Shown one piece after another: positions 7,747-13,335 of a stretch of 18,097 nt of DNA (positions are counted from its first letter, which is position 1; every line of letters begins with the position of its first letter). The stretch comes from CAZEQH01 sp964566875. GTDB taxonomy: Bacteria; Patescibacteriota; Minisyncoccia; Minisyncoccales; JANBVM01. The stretch is from contig CAZMJM010000017.1 of the NCBI GenBank assembly GCA_964566875.1, forward strand, positions 1 through 18,097. Direction: 5' to 3'. The notes beneath the pieces were generated by a model. It searched no databases, was not told the DNA's origin, and saw only the letters and a program-made list of their open reading frames with translations. The position numbers and the translations under genes were made by a program.

Positions 7747-10458
7747 ATGAACGGAAATCAATTTACTCACAAGGCTCAAGAAGCCGTTATTGAAGCTCAG
7801 AAATTGAGCAAAGAAAAAGGACAGCAGCAGATAGATGCTCTTCATTTACTCTACGCCCTTCTCAACCAGGAAGGAAGCGTTGTGCTTAACATCCTGGAGA
7901 GGATAGGGGTCAACATAGAGACCCTGATAAAGGAAACCGAAGGGGGTCTTGATAAGATTCCCGGTATTATGACACCCCGCACCCTGGGTCAGTTTTATCT
8001 TACCCAGGATATGGCCAAGGTGCTGGATGAAGCCAAATCCGAAGCCGATAAGATGCAGGACGAATATATTTCTGTCGAGCATCTTTTTCTTGCCCTCCTG
8101 ACTACGGATAGTAAGGCCAAGGAGGTCTTGGATAAAGCAGCCTTTTTGAAACCGGACGGAAAACCCAATAATATCCAGTTTGGAAAATTAGATTATGAAA
8201 CCTTTTTGAAGCAGCTGGCCGGTATCAGGGGAGGTCAAAGAATAACCGACCCCAAACCCGAAAGCAAGTATCAGGTAGTGGAAAAGTACGCCCGTAACCT
8301 AACCCTTCTGGCCAGAAAGGGAAAGCTTGACCCTGTCATTGGCAGGGAGAACGAAATCAGGAGACTGATGCAGATTCTGTCCCGCCGGACCAAGAACAAC
8401 CCCGTCTTGATAGGAGAAGCCGGAGTAGGTAAGACGGCCATCGTGGAGGGGCTGGCCCAGAGGATAGTTTCGGGGCAGGTTCCGGAAAGTCTCAAAAACA
8501 AGGAAATTATTGCCCTGGACCTCGGGGCTTTGGTGGCCGGTACCCGTTATCGGGGAGAGTTTGAAGACAGAATAAAGGCCCTTCTTAAAGAAATAAAGAG
8601 GGCCGACGGCAGGTATCTTTTATTCATTGACGAGCTGCATACCCTGGTGGGAGCGGGGGCGGCGGAGGGAGCCATCGATGCTTCCAATCTGCTGAAACCG
8701 GCACTGGCCAGGGGAGAGCTCAAGGCCATCGGCGCCACCACCCTGAAAGAATATCAGAAATATATTGAAAGGGACCAGGCTTTAGAGAGAAGGTTCCAGC
8801 CCATCTATGTTTCAGAACCCACCGTGGAAGACACCATCGCCATTCTGCGGGGTATTAAGGAAAAATACGAACTTCACCACGGAGTGAAGATAAAAGATTC
8901 GGTGCTGGTCACCTGTGCCGAGCTTTCATCCCGCTATATTCCAGATAGGTTCCTTCCCGACAAGGCTATCGACCTGATGGATGAGGCCATGAGCGCCTTG
9001 AGATTGGAACTGGAGTCAGAACCTGCTGACCTGGAAAATCTGAGGAAGGAAATCAGCAAACTGGAGATAGAGAGGGAAGCCCTCAAAAAAGAGAAGGGAC
9101 ATCAGAAAAGGCTCAAGAGTATTTCCCGCCAGCTGGCCGATTTGAAGGAAAAGGATAAAGCGCTGCGCACCAAGTGGCAGACCGAAAAAGACCTAATCAC
9201 CAAGATTAAGACTTTCAAAAAAAGCATAGAAGCGGCCCGCTTCGAGGCTGACAAGAGTATTGCCCAGGCCGATCTTCAGAAAGTGGCCGAGATAAAATAC
9301 GGTAAGATTCCCGGCCTGCAGAAGGAATTGAAAGCGGCCGAGAAGAAGTTGGCCAAGATACAGAAGAAAAAATCCATCTTGAAGGGGGAGGTTTCTGAAG
9401 AGGACATAGCCAAGGTTGTCTCCAGATGGACTGGCATCCCGGTTACCAAACTGTTGGAGGAAGAGGTAAAAAAACTTGGAAAGATGGAGGATATTATAGC
9501 CAGGAGGGTTATCGGACAGAAAGCGGCTATCAAGGCCATTTCCAATGCCATCCGCCGGGCCAGAGCCGGTATTTCCGAGGAAAACCGGCCCCTGGGCTCT
9601 TTCATGTTCCTGGGACCTACTGGTGTCGGTAAGACCGAAACTGCCAAAGCTCTGGCAGAGTTCCTGTTCAACGACGAGAATGCTATGATTCGGCTGGATA
9701 TGTCCGAGTATATGGAAAAACACACGGTTTCCAAAATGATAGGCTCTCCCCCCGGTTATATCGGTTATGATGAGGGGGGCCAGCTTACGGAAAAAATCAG
9801 GAGAAGACCCTACAGCGTAGTTCTTCTCGACGAAATAGAAAAGGCCAATGCCGATGTCTTTAACATTCTCCTCCAGATTCTGGAAGACGGCCGGCTGACC
9901 GATGCCAAGGGAAGGGTGGCTTCATTCAAGAACGCCATCCTGATAATGACTTCCAATGTTGGTTCCGATATCATCGCCAAGGAAGCCTCCTTGGGGTTCC
10001 TGAGCGACAAGGAAAGCCATCAGAGAGATTCCCTGAAGGAAAAGGTTCTCACTTCCCTGAAGGATAGTTTCCGGCCGGAGTTCTTGAACAGGATAGATGA
10101 AATCATCATTTTTGACTATCTCGGCAAAGATGACATTAAAAAGATAGCCGACCTGGAACTCCAAAAAGTCGTCAAAAGATTACAGCAGAAAAACATCAAG
10201 GTCAGGTTCGGAAACAAGGTTAAGGACCTGGTAGCCGAAAAAGGTTTTGACAACAACCTGGGGGCCAGGCCCTTGAAGAGGGTTATCCAGAAAAAAATCC
10301 TTGATCCTCTTTCCGTTAAGATTGTTTCAGGGGAAATCAAGGAAGGAGAAGCGGTTATGGTGGAAGCGGAGGACGGCAGCATCATGATAAAGGGCCCCAA
10401 AGATTTCCTTGGCGCCAAGAAACGGGTACGTAGGAAAACGCCGGTTTCTTCCCGGTAA
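7747..10458 (+). CDS. clpB: ClpB-type AAA+ disaggregase with a ClpC-like LGF loop
   Basis: The 903-residue Hsp100 protein threads aggregated or tagged proteins through a hexameric pore using ATP. It has two Clp-N repeats (about 6-160) with a short insert near 133-150. AAA1 has Walker A GEAGVGKT (223-230) and Walker B LLFIDELH (291-298). The coiled-coil middle domain is long (about 412-545), which is typical of ClpB. AAA2 has Walker A GPTGVGKT (623-630), pore loop GSPPGYIGYDEGGQ (666-679) and Walker B VVLLDEIEKA (691-700). A D2-small domain follows. Unlike usual ClpB, it has a longer loop between TSNVG and FRPEF with Leu749-Gly750-Phe751, the place and type of the ClpP-binding tripeptide of ClpC/ClpA. 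The family is certain. Whether it works alone or feeds a ClpP protease is open. It is co-transcribed with an HtrA-like protein 9 bases downstream. Confidence 0.93.
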   Translation: MNGNQFTHKAQEAVIEAQKLSKEKGQQQIDALHLLYALLNQEGSVVLNILERIGVNIETLIKETEGGLDKIPGIMTPRTLGQFYLTQDMAKVLDEAKSEADKMQDEYISVEHLFLALLTTDSKAKEVLDKAAFLKPDGKPNNIQFGKLDYETFLKQLAGIRGGQRITDPKPESKYQVVEKYARNLTLLARKGKLDPVIGRENEIRRLMQILSRRTKNNPVLIGEAGVGKTAIVEGLAQRIVSGQVPESLKNKEIIALDLGALVAGTRYRGEFEDRIKALLKEIKRADGRYLLFIDELHTLVGAGAAEGAIDASNLLKPALARGELKAIGATTLKEYQKYIERDQALERRFQPIYVSEPTVEDTIAILRGIKEKYELHHGVKIKDSVLVTCAELSSRYIPDRFLPDKAIDLMDEAMSALRLELESEPADLENLRKEISKLEIEREALKKEKGHQKRLKSISRQLADLKEKDKALRTKWQTEKDLITKIKTFKKSIEAARFEADKSIAQADLQKVAEIKYGKIPGLQKELKAAEKKLAKIQKKKSILKGEVSEEDIAKVVSRWTGIPVTKLLEEEVKKLGKMEDIIARRVIGQKAAIKAISNAIRRARAGISEENRPLGSFMFLGPTGVGKTETAKALAEFLFNDENAMIRLDMSEYMEKHTVSKMIGSPPGYIGYDEGGQLTEKIRRRPYSVVLLDEIEKANADVFNILLQILEDGRLTDAKGRVASFKNAILIMTSNVGSDIIAKEASLGFLSDKESHQRDSLKEKVLTSLKDSFRPEFLNRIDEIIIFDYLGKDDIKKIADLELQKVVKRLQQKNIKVRFGNKVKDLVAEKGFDNNLGARPLKRVIQKKILDPLSVKIVSGEIKEGEAVMVEAEDGSIMIKGPKDFLGAKKRVRRKTPVSSR

Positions 10459-10467
10459 AGATTTAAG

Positions 10468-11181
10468 ATGAAAAAATTTATACTCTATACTTTATTGGCC
10501 TTTGTTGTGGGTATCGGCGGCGGCATTTTCGCCGACCAGATTCTCTGGCCCTATTTTATAGAGAAGCCCCTCTTTGAACAGTATAATCTGGAACAGAGGC
10601 CGGTCTACGTCACCGAAAGGAAAGAGGTAGCCATCCAGGAGAATACCGCTCTCCAGGATTCCGTGGAAAAAGTGGACAAGGCCGTGGCGGGCATCATCAC
10701 CCAGACGGACGGGAAAACCGTCAAGGGTTCAGGGCTGGTCGTTACCGCCGACGGCCTGATAGTGAGTCTGGCCGACCTGGTTCCTCAGGGAGGAAAATTC
10801 AGCGTTTTCGTGGAAGGACAACCCGTTTCGTTTAAGATTCTCAAGAGGGACCTGGAGAATAATCTCGCCCTCATTAAGGTAGAGAAGACAAATCTCCTCA
10901 CCGTGGGATTTGCTAACCTTGATAATCTGAGGCAGGGGGAGCGGGTTTTCCTGGTAGGCGCTTTCCAAACGACTCAGGGCGTAGAAACCACGGTCAATGA
11001 AGGCATGGTAAAATACTTTGACAAAGATGCCATTTATACTAATATAATGGAGACAACGACCCTGGCTGGCAGCCCGCTTTTCAACGTTCAGGGAGAATTT
11101 CTCGGCCTGAATACGGTTGATTATTGGGGAAGGGTCAGCGCCATCCCGGTGGATAAAATAAGGTCTTTTGCCGGATTCTAA
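10468..11181 (+). CDS. HtrA-fold pseudoprotease, membrane-anchored, no PDZ
   Basis: The 237-residue protein has an N-terminal membrane segment (about 4-22) and a trypsin-like domain that aligns along its length with the HtrA encoded at 6269-7573. All three catalytic positions are changed. His becomes Asp103 (GLIVSLADLV against GLVVTNKHVV). Asp becomes Asn132 (RDLENNLALIKV against RDPDQDIAILKI). Ser becomes Ala200 (TLAGSPLFN against GNSGGPLLN). The structural Gly, Pro and hydrophobic residues are kept, so the fold is probably maintained while peptidase activity is lost. The PDZ domain is missing. The frame is intact and it lies 9 bases after clpB, so it is a maintained gene rather than decay. 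A scaffold, substrate-holding or regulatory role outside the membrane is inference. A plain HtrA annotation would mislead. Confidence 0.8.
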   Translation: MKKFILYTLLAFVVGIGGGIFADQILWPYFIEKPLFEQYNLEQRPVYVTERKEVAIQENTALQDSVEKVDKAVAGIITQTDGKTVKGSGLVVTADGLIVSLADLVPQGGKFSVFVEGQPVSFKILKRDLENNLALIKVEKTNLLTVGFANLDNLRQGERVFLVGAFQTTQGVETTVNEGMVKYFDKDAIYTNIMETTTLAGSPLFNVQGEFLGLNTVDYWGRVSAIPVDKIRSFAGF

Positions 11182-11200
11182 AGAACTAAAATTTAAGCCT

Positions 11201-11302
11201 ATGACCAAAATCTACAGCCAAAGAGGGAATCATTTTTTTTTGATAGACCTCCTCGTCGGCGTTGTCATAGTGGCCGTAATGTTCTATTACGCGCTCCACT
11301 AA
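11201..11302 (+). CDS. 33-residue membrane microprotein, pilin-leader-like
   Basis: The small ORF starts with ATG 19 bases after the pseudoprotease gene and ends just before a strong terminator, so it sits as the last cistron of the clpB transcript. The peptide has a short basic, polar head (MTKIYSQRGNH) followed by the hydrophobic stretch FFLIDLLVGVVIVAVMFYYAL. The core FFLIDLLV resembles the FTLIELLV start of type IV prepilins, with Asp in place of the conserved Glu5, but the residue before the Phe is His rather than the Gly needed by prepilin peptidase. It could be a single-pass microprotein or the relic of a pilin gene. There is no clear SD (AAG at 11195-11197 only). Expression is unproven. 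Confidence 0.45.
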   Translation: MTKIYSQRGNHFFLIDLLVGVVIVAVMFYYALH

Positions 11303-11321
11303 ACAGCGCTTCAAGCATTAC

Positions 11322-11351
11322 CTAAAAGGCCCTATTGACAGGGCCTTTTAG
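11322..11351 (+). terminator. Strong terminator of the clpB operon
   Basis: CTAAAAGGCCCT (11322-11333) pairs perfectly over 12 bp with AGGGCCTTTTAG (11340-11351) around a 6-base loop, with T-rich sequence in the 3' arm and after it. This is the clearest terminator in the window. The A-rich 5' side could also make it work for the other strand. Confidence 0.85.
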
Positions 11352-11642
11352 ATATTTAATATTAAGGTTACGGGAAACGCTTTTTCGCACAATTTTTTTG
11401 GGGCTGTCGGAGATACACGGATTCCTCCACAAAAAATTACACAGAGAATCACCCCTTGTAAAAAGTGAAAAGAAAAATCATTTCCCAAAGTTCTTTTAAG
11501 CGGGTCTTCTGGACCCGTAATTTATTTTAAAAGGTTTTTTAAAATTTCATATTGTAACGGACATATTAAGGAAGAAGCAGAGGAGCTTGATGAAATAAGC
11601 AGTCAGGCAGGTGAGATAAGGCAAGAAATCATTAAAATAGCA
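11352..11642. other. AT-rich non-coding stretch with hairpins
   Basis: No gene with a normal start was found. AATTTTTT (11391-11398) pairs with AAAAAATT (11431-11438), and the stem continues, with one bulged C, through TGGGG (11399-11403) and CCTCA-type pairing at 11425-11429, enclosing about 20 bases. A second hairpin, CGGGTC (11501-11506) with GACCCG (11512-11517), is followed by TAATTTATTTT and looks like a terminator. ATTTTAAAA and TTTTAAAAT form an AT palindrome at about 11524-11545. From about 11565 the frame of the next small ORF is already open and coding-like. Confidence 0.4.
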
Positions 11643-11828
11643 TTGGCGTTACGGCAGGCTAGAAAAGACGACATTCCGGAGGACCTTCTTGAAGAAACAG
11701 AAAGAGAGGTCAAGGCATTGCAGGAAAAGCTAGAGCCCTTGGAGAAAAGAATGGACGAGCTATTAAAGGAGATTGCTGAAAAGAATGAAAAATTTATTAA
11801 CGAACGAAAACAACAAAGGAAGGAGTAA
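11643..11828 (+). CDS. Small coiled-coil protein, start uncertain
   Basis: From the TTG at 11643 the product is 61 residues, almost entirely charged alpha-helix with heptad-like Leu/Ile spacing (LLEETEREVKALQEKLEPLEKR). The frame stays open upstream to 11469, and the stretch from about 11565 (IKEEAEELDEISSQAGEIRQ) reads as more of the same coiled coil. The true start is therefore probably upstream, but no ATG, GTG or TTG exists there in frame. ATT at 11565 is the nearest candidate. A GAGGAG SD-like motif at 11580-11585 faces an out-of-frame ATG at 11590 that stops after two codons, which could point to a small sequence error or decay. The family is not recognised and the function unknown. It belongs to an AT-richer block unlike the genes before it. 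Confidence 0.45.
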   Translation: MALRQARKDDIPEDLLEETEREVKALQEKLEPLEKRMDELLKEIAEKNEKFINERKQQRKE

Positions 11829-11847
11829 AATCTTTCCTATTTTTTTA

Positions 11848-11876
11848 TTGACAGGAGTTAGTTTCTTCATTAGAGT
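11848..11876 (+). promoter_or_regulatory. Promoter of the small coiled-coil gene pair
   Basis: A perfect TTGACA (11848-11853), a 17-base spacer and TAGAGT (11871-11876, 4 of 6 matches to TATAAT) predict a start near 11883, just before the SD at 11891. Confidence 0.6.
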
Positions 11877-11890
11877 AATAAAAGTTCTTA

Positions 11891-11897
11891 AGAGGTG
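11891..11897 (+). promoter_or_regulatory. Strong ribosome binding site without an ATG
   Basis: AGAGGTG is a strong SD sequence. No ATG, GTG or TTG lies at the right distance in the open frame. An in-frame ATT at 11905 is 7 bases downstream, and the first TTG is at 11929, 31 bases away. It therefore suggests initiation at ATT, or a start lost by mutation. Confidence 0.5.
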
Positions 11898-11928
11898 AAT
11901 AAAAATTCCAAATTCAGGTCATAGGTTT

Positions 11929-12174
11929 TTGCTGCTTCCCATTGGTTTCTCCAGCGGGCAGCTTGACAAGATAAGATGCAGCCAATTAAAGGAAAAAATT
12001 GAGAGGCTAAGGCAGGAGATAAAATTGATAAAAGATGAAAGGACGGGATATACAAAAAGGCTGCAGGATGTTTTTGTGGGCGCTAGGAAGGAAAAGATTG
12101 AGCTGGCTAAAAAGGAGCTCAGGCGCAGGAGGTCTAACAGGATGAAATTAAGAATTAAAAATATTTTCAAATAG
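11929..12174 (+). CDS. Small basic coiled-coil protein, unusual start
   Basis: From the TTG at 11929 the product is 81 residues. If the ATT at 11905 is used, as the SD at 11891-11897 suggests, it is 89. It has a short non-helical head (LLPIGFSSGQLDKIRC), a coiled-coil segment (SQLKEKIERLRQEIKLIKDER) and a very basic tail (KKELRRRRSNRMKLRIKN) that could bind nucleic acid or an acidic surface. A good promoter at 11848-11876 precedes it. The next small gene starts 12 bases after its stop, so the two are probably one transcript. No family is recognised and no function is assigned. The AT-rich composition and clear SD differ from the operons to the left. Confidence 0.5.
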   Translation: MLLPIGFSSGQLDKIRCSQLKEKIERLRQEIKLIKDERTGYTKRLQDVFVGARKEKIELAKKELRRRRSNRMKLRIKNIFK

Positions 12175-12175
12175 C

Positions 12176-12181
12176 AGGTGA
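12176..12181 (+). promoter_or_regulatory. Ribosome binding site that sets a TTG start
   Basis: AGGTGA lies 5 bases before the TTG at 12187. The GTG inside it (12178) could be read as a start in the same frame, but the SD is better used for the TTG, giving an N-terminus MKTKTG. Confidence 0.55.
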
Positions 12182-12186
12182 TATCG

Positions 12187-12438
12187 TTGAAAACTAAGAC
12201 CGGCCAGGAAAAATGCCATGAGATAAGAGATTTAGTAGAGAAAAAGCATTGCCTTAAAGACGAGATAAAAGAATTAAAGACAGAACTGGAAGATTGTCTT
12301 GGAGAGGACTGCCTGGATTACATCGCAGCCCTGGAAAAAGAATTAATAAATTTGGAGAAAGAAAGGAGCAAGGCCGAGGAAGATATTTGGCGGCTTTCCG
12401 CTGAGGTTGTAGAGGTCTGGAATAAGATAGAAAAATAA
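12187..12438 (+). CDS. Small Cys-containing coiled-coil protein
   Basis: The 83-residue product starts at TTG, chosen because of the AGGTGA SD just upstream; the GTG at 12178 would add three residues. It is an all-helical acidic protein with two coiled-coil segments (LVEKKHCLKDEIKELKTELE and ALEKELINLEKERSKAEEDI) around a turn with CLGEDC. Four cysteines (in EKCHE, KKHCLK and CLGEDC) could form disulfides or bind metal, but no known motif is recognised. It follows the basic coiled-coil gene by 12 bases and is closed by a terminator. One partner is basic and the other acidic, so a heteromeric coiled coil is possible, which is inference only. The function is unknown. Confidence 0.55.
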   Translation: MKTKTGQEKCHEIRDLVEKKHCLKDEIKELKTELEDCLGEDCLDYIAALEKELINLEKERSKAEEDIWRLSAEVVEVWNKIEK

Positions 12439-12451
12439 TTTTTTAAAAACG

Positions 12452-12479
12452 AGAGAGTGATTTACTCTCTTTTATTTTT
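12452..12479 (+). terminator. Terminator of the small coiled-coil genes
   Basis: AGAGAGT (12452-12458) pairs with ACTCTCT (12464-12470) around a 5-base loop, followed by TTTATTTTT. It lies 13 bases after the stop of the last small gene. Confidence 0.8.
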
Positions 12480-12489
12480 GGCCAAAATA

Positions 12490-12510
12490 AAAAAGGCGAA
12501 ATGCCTTTTT
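12490..12510. terminator. Second, possibly bidirectional terminator
   Basis: AAAAAGGC (12490-12497) pairs with GCCTTTTT (12503-12510) around GAAAT. The arms give a T run on either strand, so it may back up the terminator at 12452 and also stop minus-strand transcription from 13195. Confidence 0.7.
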
Positions 12511-12800
12511 AGAACCTACCCCTTTATACAAAAGGCTCGTTTTGAGCTAAGGATTAGTCTCCCCGTGGAGACAGGGAGAGGGCGAAATCCAATGTATGTA
12601 CAAAGTTGTTTTTCAGTCACGGTGTATAAGAATATTCCAACTGTATACGGGGCAAGTATATCTTTTTAGGTTCTGATTCCTATTTAACAACTCAAAATAT
12701 TTTTTGTCAAGGGAGCCGGTTCATCAACAGTTTATTCTAGGTTTCTTATCGGGCTTATTCAGGTCTTTTCCTGTGCTTGTCCCCATCTTGTCCACACTTT
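12511..12800. other. Non-coding spacer with a structured patch
   Basis: No convincing gene was found. Small hairpins are present: GCTC-GTTTT-GAGC at about 12536-12548, and GTCTCC (12559-12564) with GGAGAC (12569-12574) around CCGT. The second sits inside an outer GGATT/AATCC pairing. This patch, with its following AGGGAGAGGG, resembles short palindromic intergenic repeats in general look, but no second copy lies in this window. The rest, up to 12800, shows nothing recognisable. Confidence 0.35.
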
Positions 12801-12838
12801 TTCCAAAATAAAATGGAAGGATTAAAAATTACCCTTCC
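12801..12838 (-). terminator. Terminator of the minus-strand small gene
   Basis: On the minus strand GGAAGG (12838-12833) pairs with CCTTCC (12820-12815) around 12 bases and runs into ATTTTATTTT (12814-12805). It begins 4 bases after the stop of the gene at 12842-13195. Confidence 0.65.
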
Positions 12839-12841
12839 TTT

Positions 12842-13195
12842 TTAGATTTTCTTTTTCCTCTTCTTTTCCCTAAAAATCTCCGTAGTCTGAATTTTTTTAT
12901 CCAATCTTTCATTTTTATTACCCTTTAATTCTTCAATCTTTTTATCAATTTCTTGAAGCTGATTCTTTATCCTTATCTTGTCCTTGATGTTGTAGTTTAC
13001 CTCCTCAACACCGGTCAGGAATCCTAATGCCTCTCGAATTTCCTCAAGCCGCTCCTTCTCTTTATTGTAATGTACCAACTCTTCCTCCGGTGAAAGATTC
13101 CCGGGAATTTTTCTAAACATTCGGTTCACCTTTTTACTATCAAGTATATTCAAATTTCCCTCCCCGTCAAGGAAAAGAAAAGCTGAATACGCCAT
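12842..13195 (-). CDS. Small coiled-coil protein of unknown function
   Basis: The 117-residue product starts at an ATG with an in-frame stop 24 bases upstream, so the start is well fixed. It has a short hydrophobic beginning (MAYSAFLFLDGEGNLNILDS) that reads like a beta-hairpin rather than a signal peptide, then long charged helices (LSPEEELVHYNKEKERLEEIREAL and KDKIRIKNQLQEIDKKIEEL) and a Lys/Arg-rich end (EKKRKKK). There is no SD. Instead the ATG and the next three codons lie in one arm of a 14-bp inverted repeat, which may hide the start codon in the mRNA. It is AT-rich like the coiled-coil block on the other strand. No family is recognised. Confidence 0.6.
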   Translation of the reverse strand: MAYSAFLFLDGEGNLNILDSKKVNRMFRKIPGNLSPEEELVHYNKEKERLEEIREALGFLTGVEEVNYNIKDKIRIKNQLQEIDKKIEELKGNKNERLDKKIQTTEIFREKKRKKKI

Positions 13196-13227
13196 AAGCG
13201 AACATATGTGGTTTTATGGCGTATTCA
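13184..13227 (-). promoter_or_regulatory. 14-bp inverted repeat over a start codon
   Basis: TGAATACGCCATAA (13184-13197) and TTATGGCGTATTCA (13214-13227) are perfect reverse complements with a 16-base loop. In the minus-strand mRNA one arm contains the ATG at 13195 and codons 2-4. The stem could block initiation until it is opened, or the site could bind a protein or recombinase. It lies 7 bases from the assembly gap, so the structure may also have caused the assembly break. Confidence 0.55.
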
Positions 13228-13234
13228 TAAAAAG

Positions 13235-13334
13235 NNNNNNNNNNNNNNNNNNNNNNNNNNNNNNNNNNNNNNNNNNNNNNNNNNNNNNNNNNNNNNNNNN
13301 NNNNNNNNNNNNNNNNNNNNNNNNNNNNNNNNNN
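13235..13334. other. Assembly gap of exactly 100 N, true size unknown
   Basis: This is a placeholder gap. Unlike the first gap, its flanks do not match each other, so real sequence is missing. The missing part must include at least the end of the large secreted protein gene and whatever lies before the small minus-strand gene. Confidence 0.9.
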
Positions 13335-13335
13335 C

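Noticed and set aside
9193..9734. Long minus-strand ORFs inside clpB
   Set aside because: They are shadows of a well-supported plus-strand AAA+ gene and have no recognisable domain.
11580..11598. GAGGAG followed by ATG as the start of the first coiled-coil gene
   Set aside because: The ATG at 11590 is out of frame and hits TAA after one further codon; no single indel nearby restores a clean frame.
12457..12669. 70-codon plus-strand ORF starting at GTG
   Set aside because: It overlaps two terminators and the hairpin patch, has no SD and a composition unlike a protein; the internal ATG at about 12592 gives only 25 residues.
13214..13235. Fold-back (chimeric amplification) explanation for the inverted repeat at the contig end
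   Set aside because: The reverse complement does not continue beyond 13227 (TAAAAAG instead of GCTTTTC), so a simple fold-back chimera does not fit, although it cannot be excluded without reads.
13225..13334. Apparent continuation and stop of the large secreted protein through the Ns
   Set aside because: Reading frame across a placeholder gap has no meaning; the true C-terminus is unknown.
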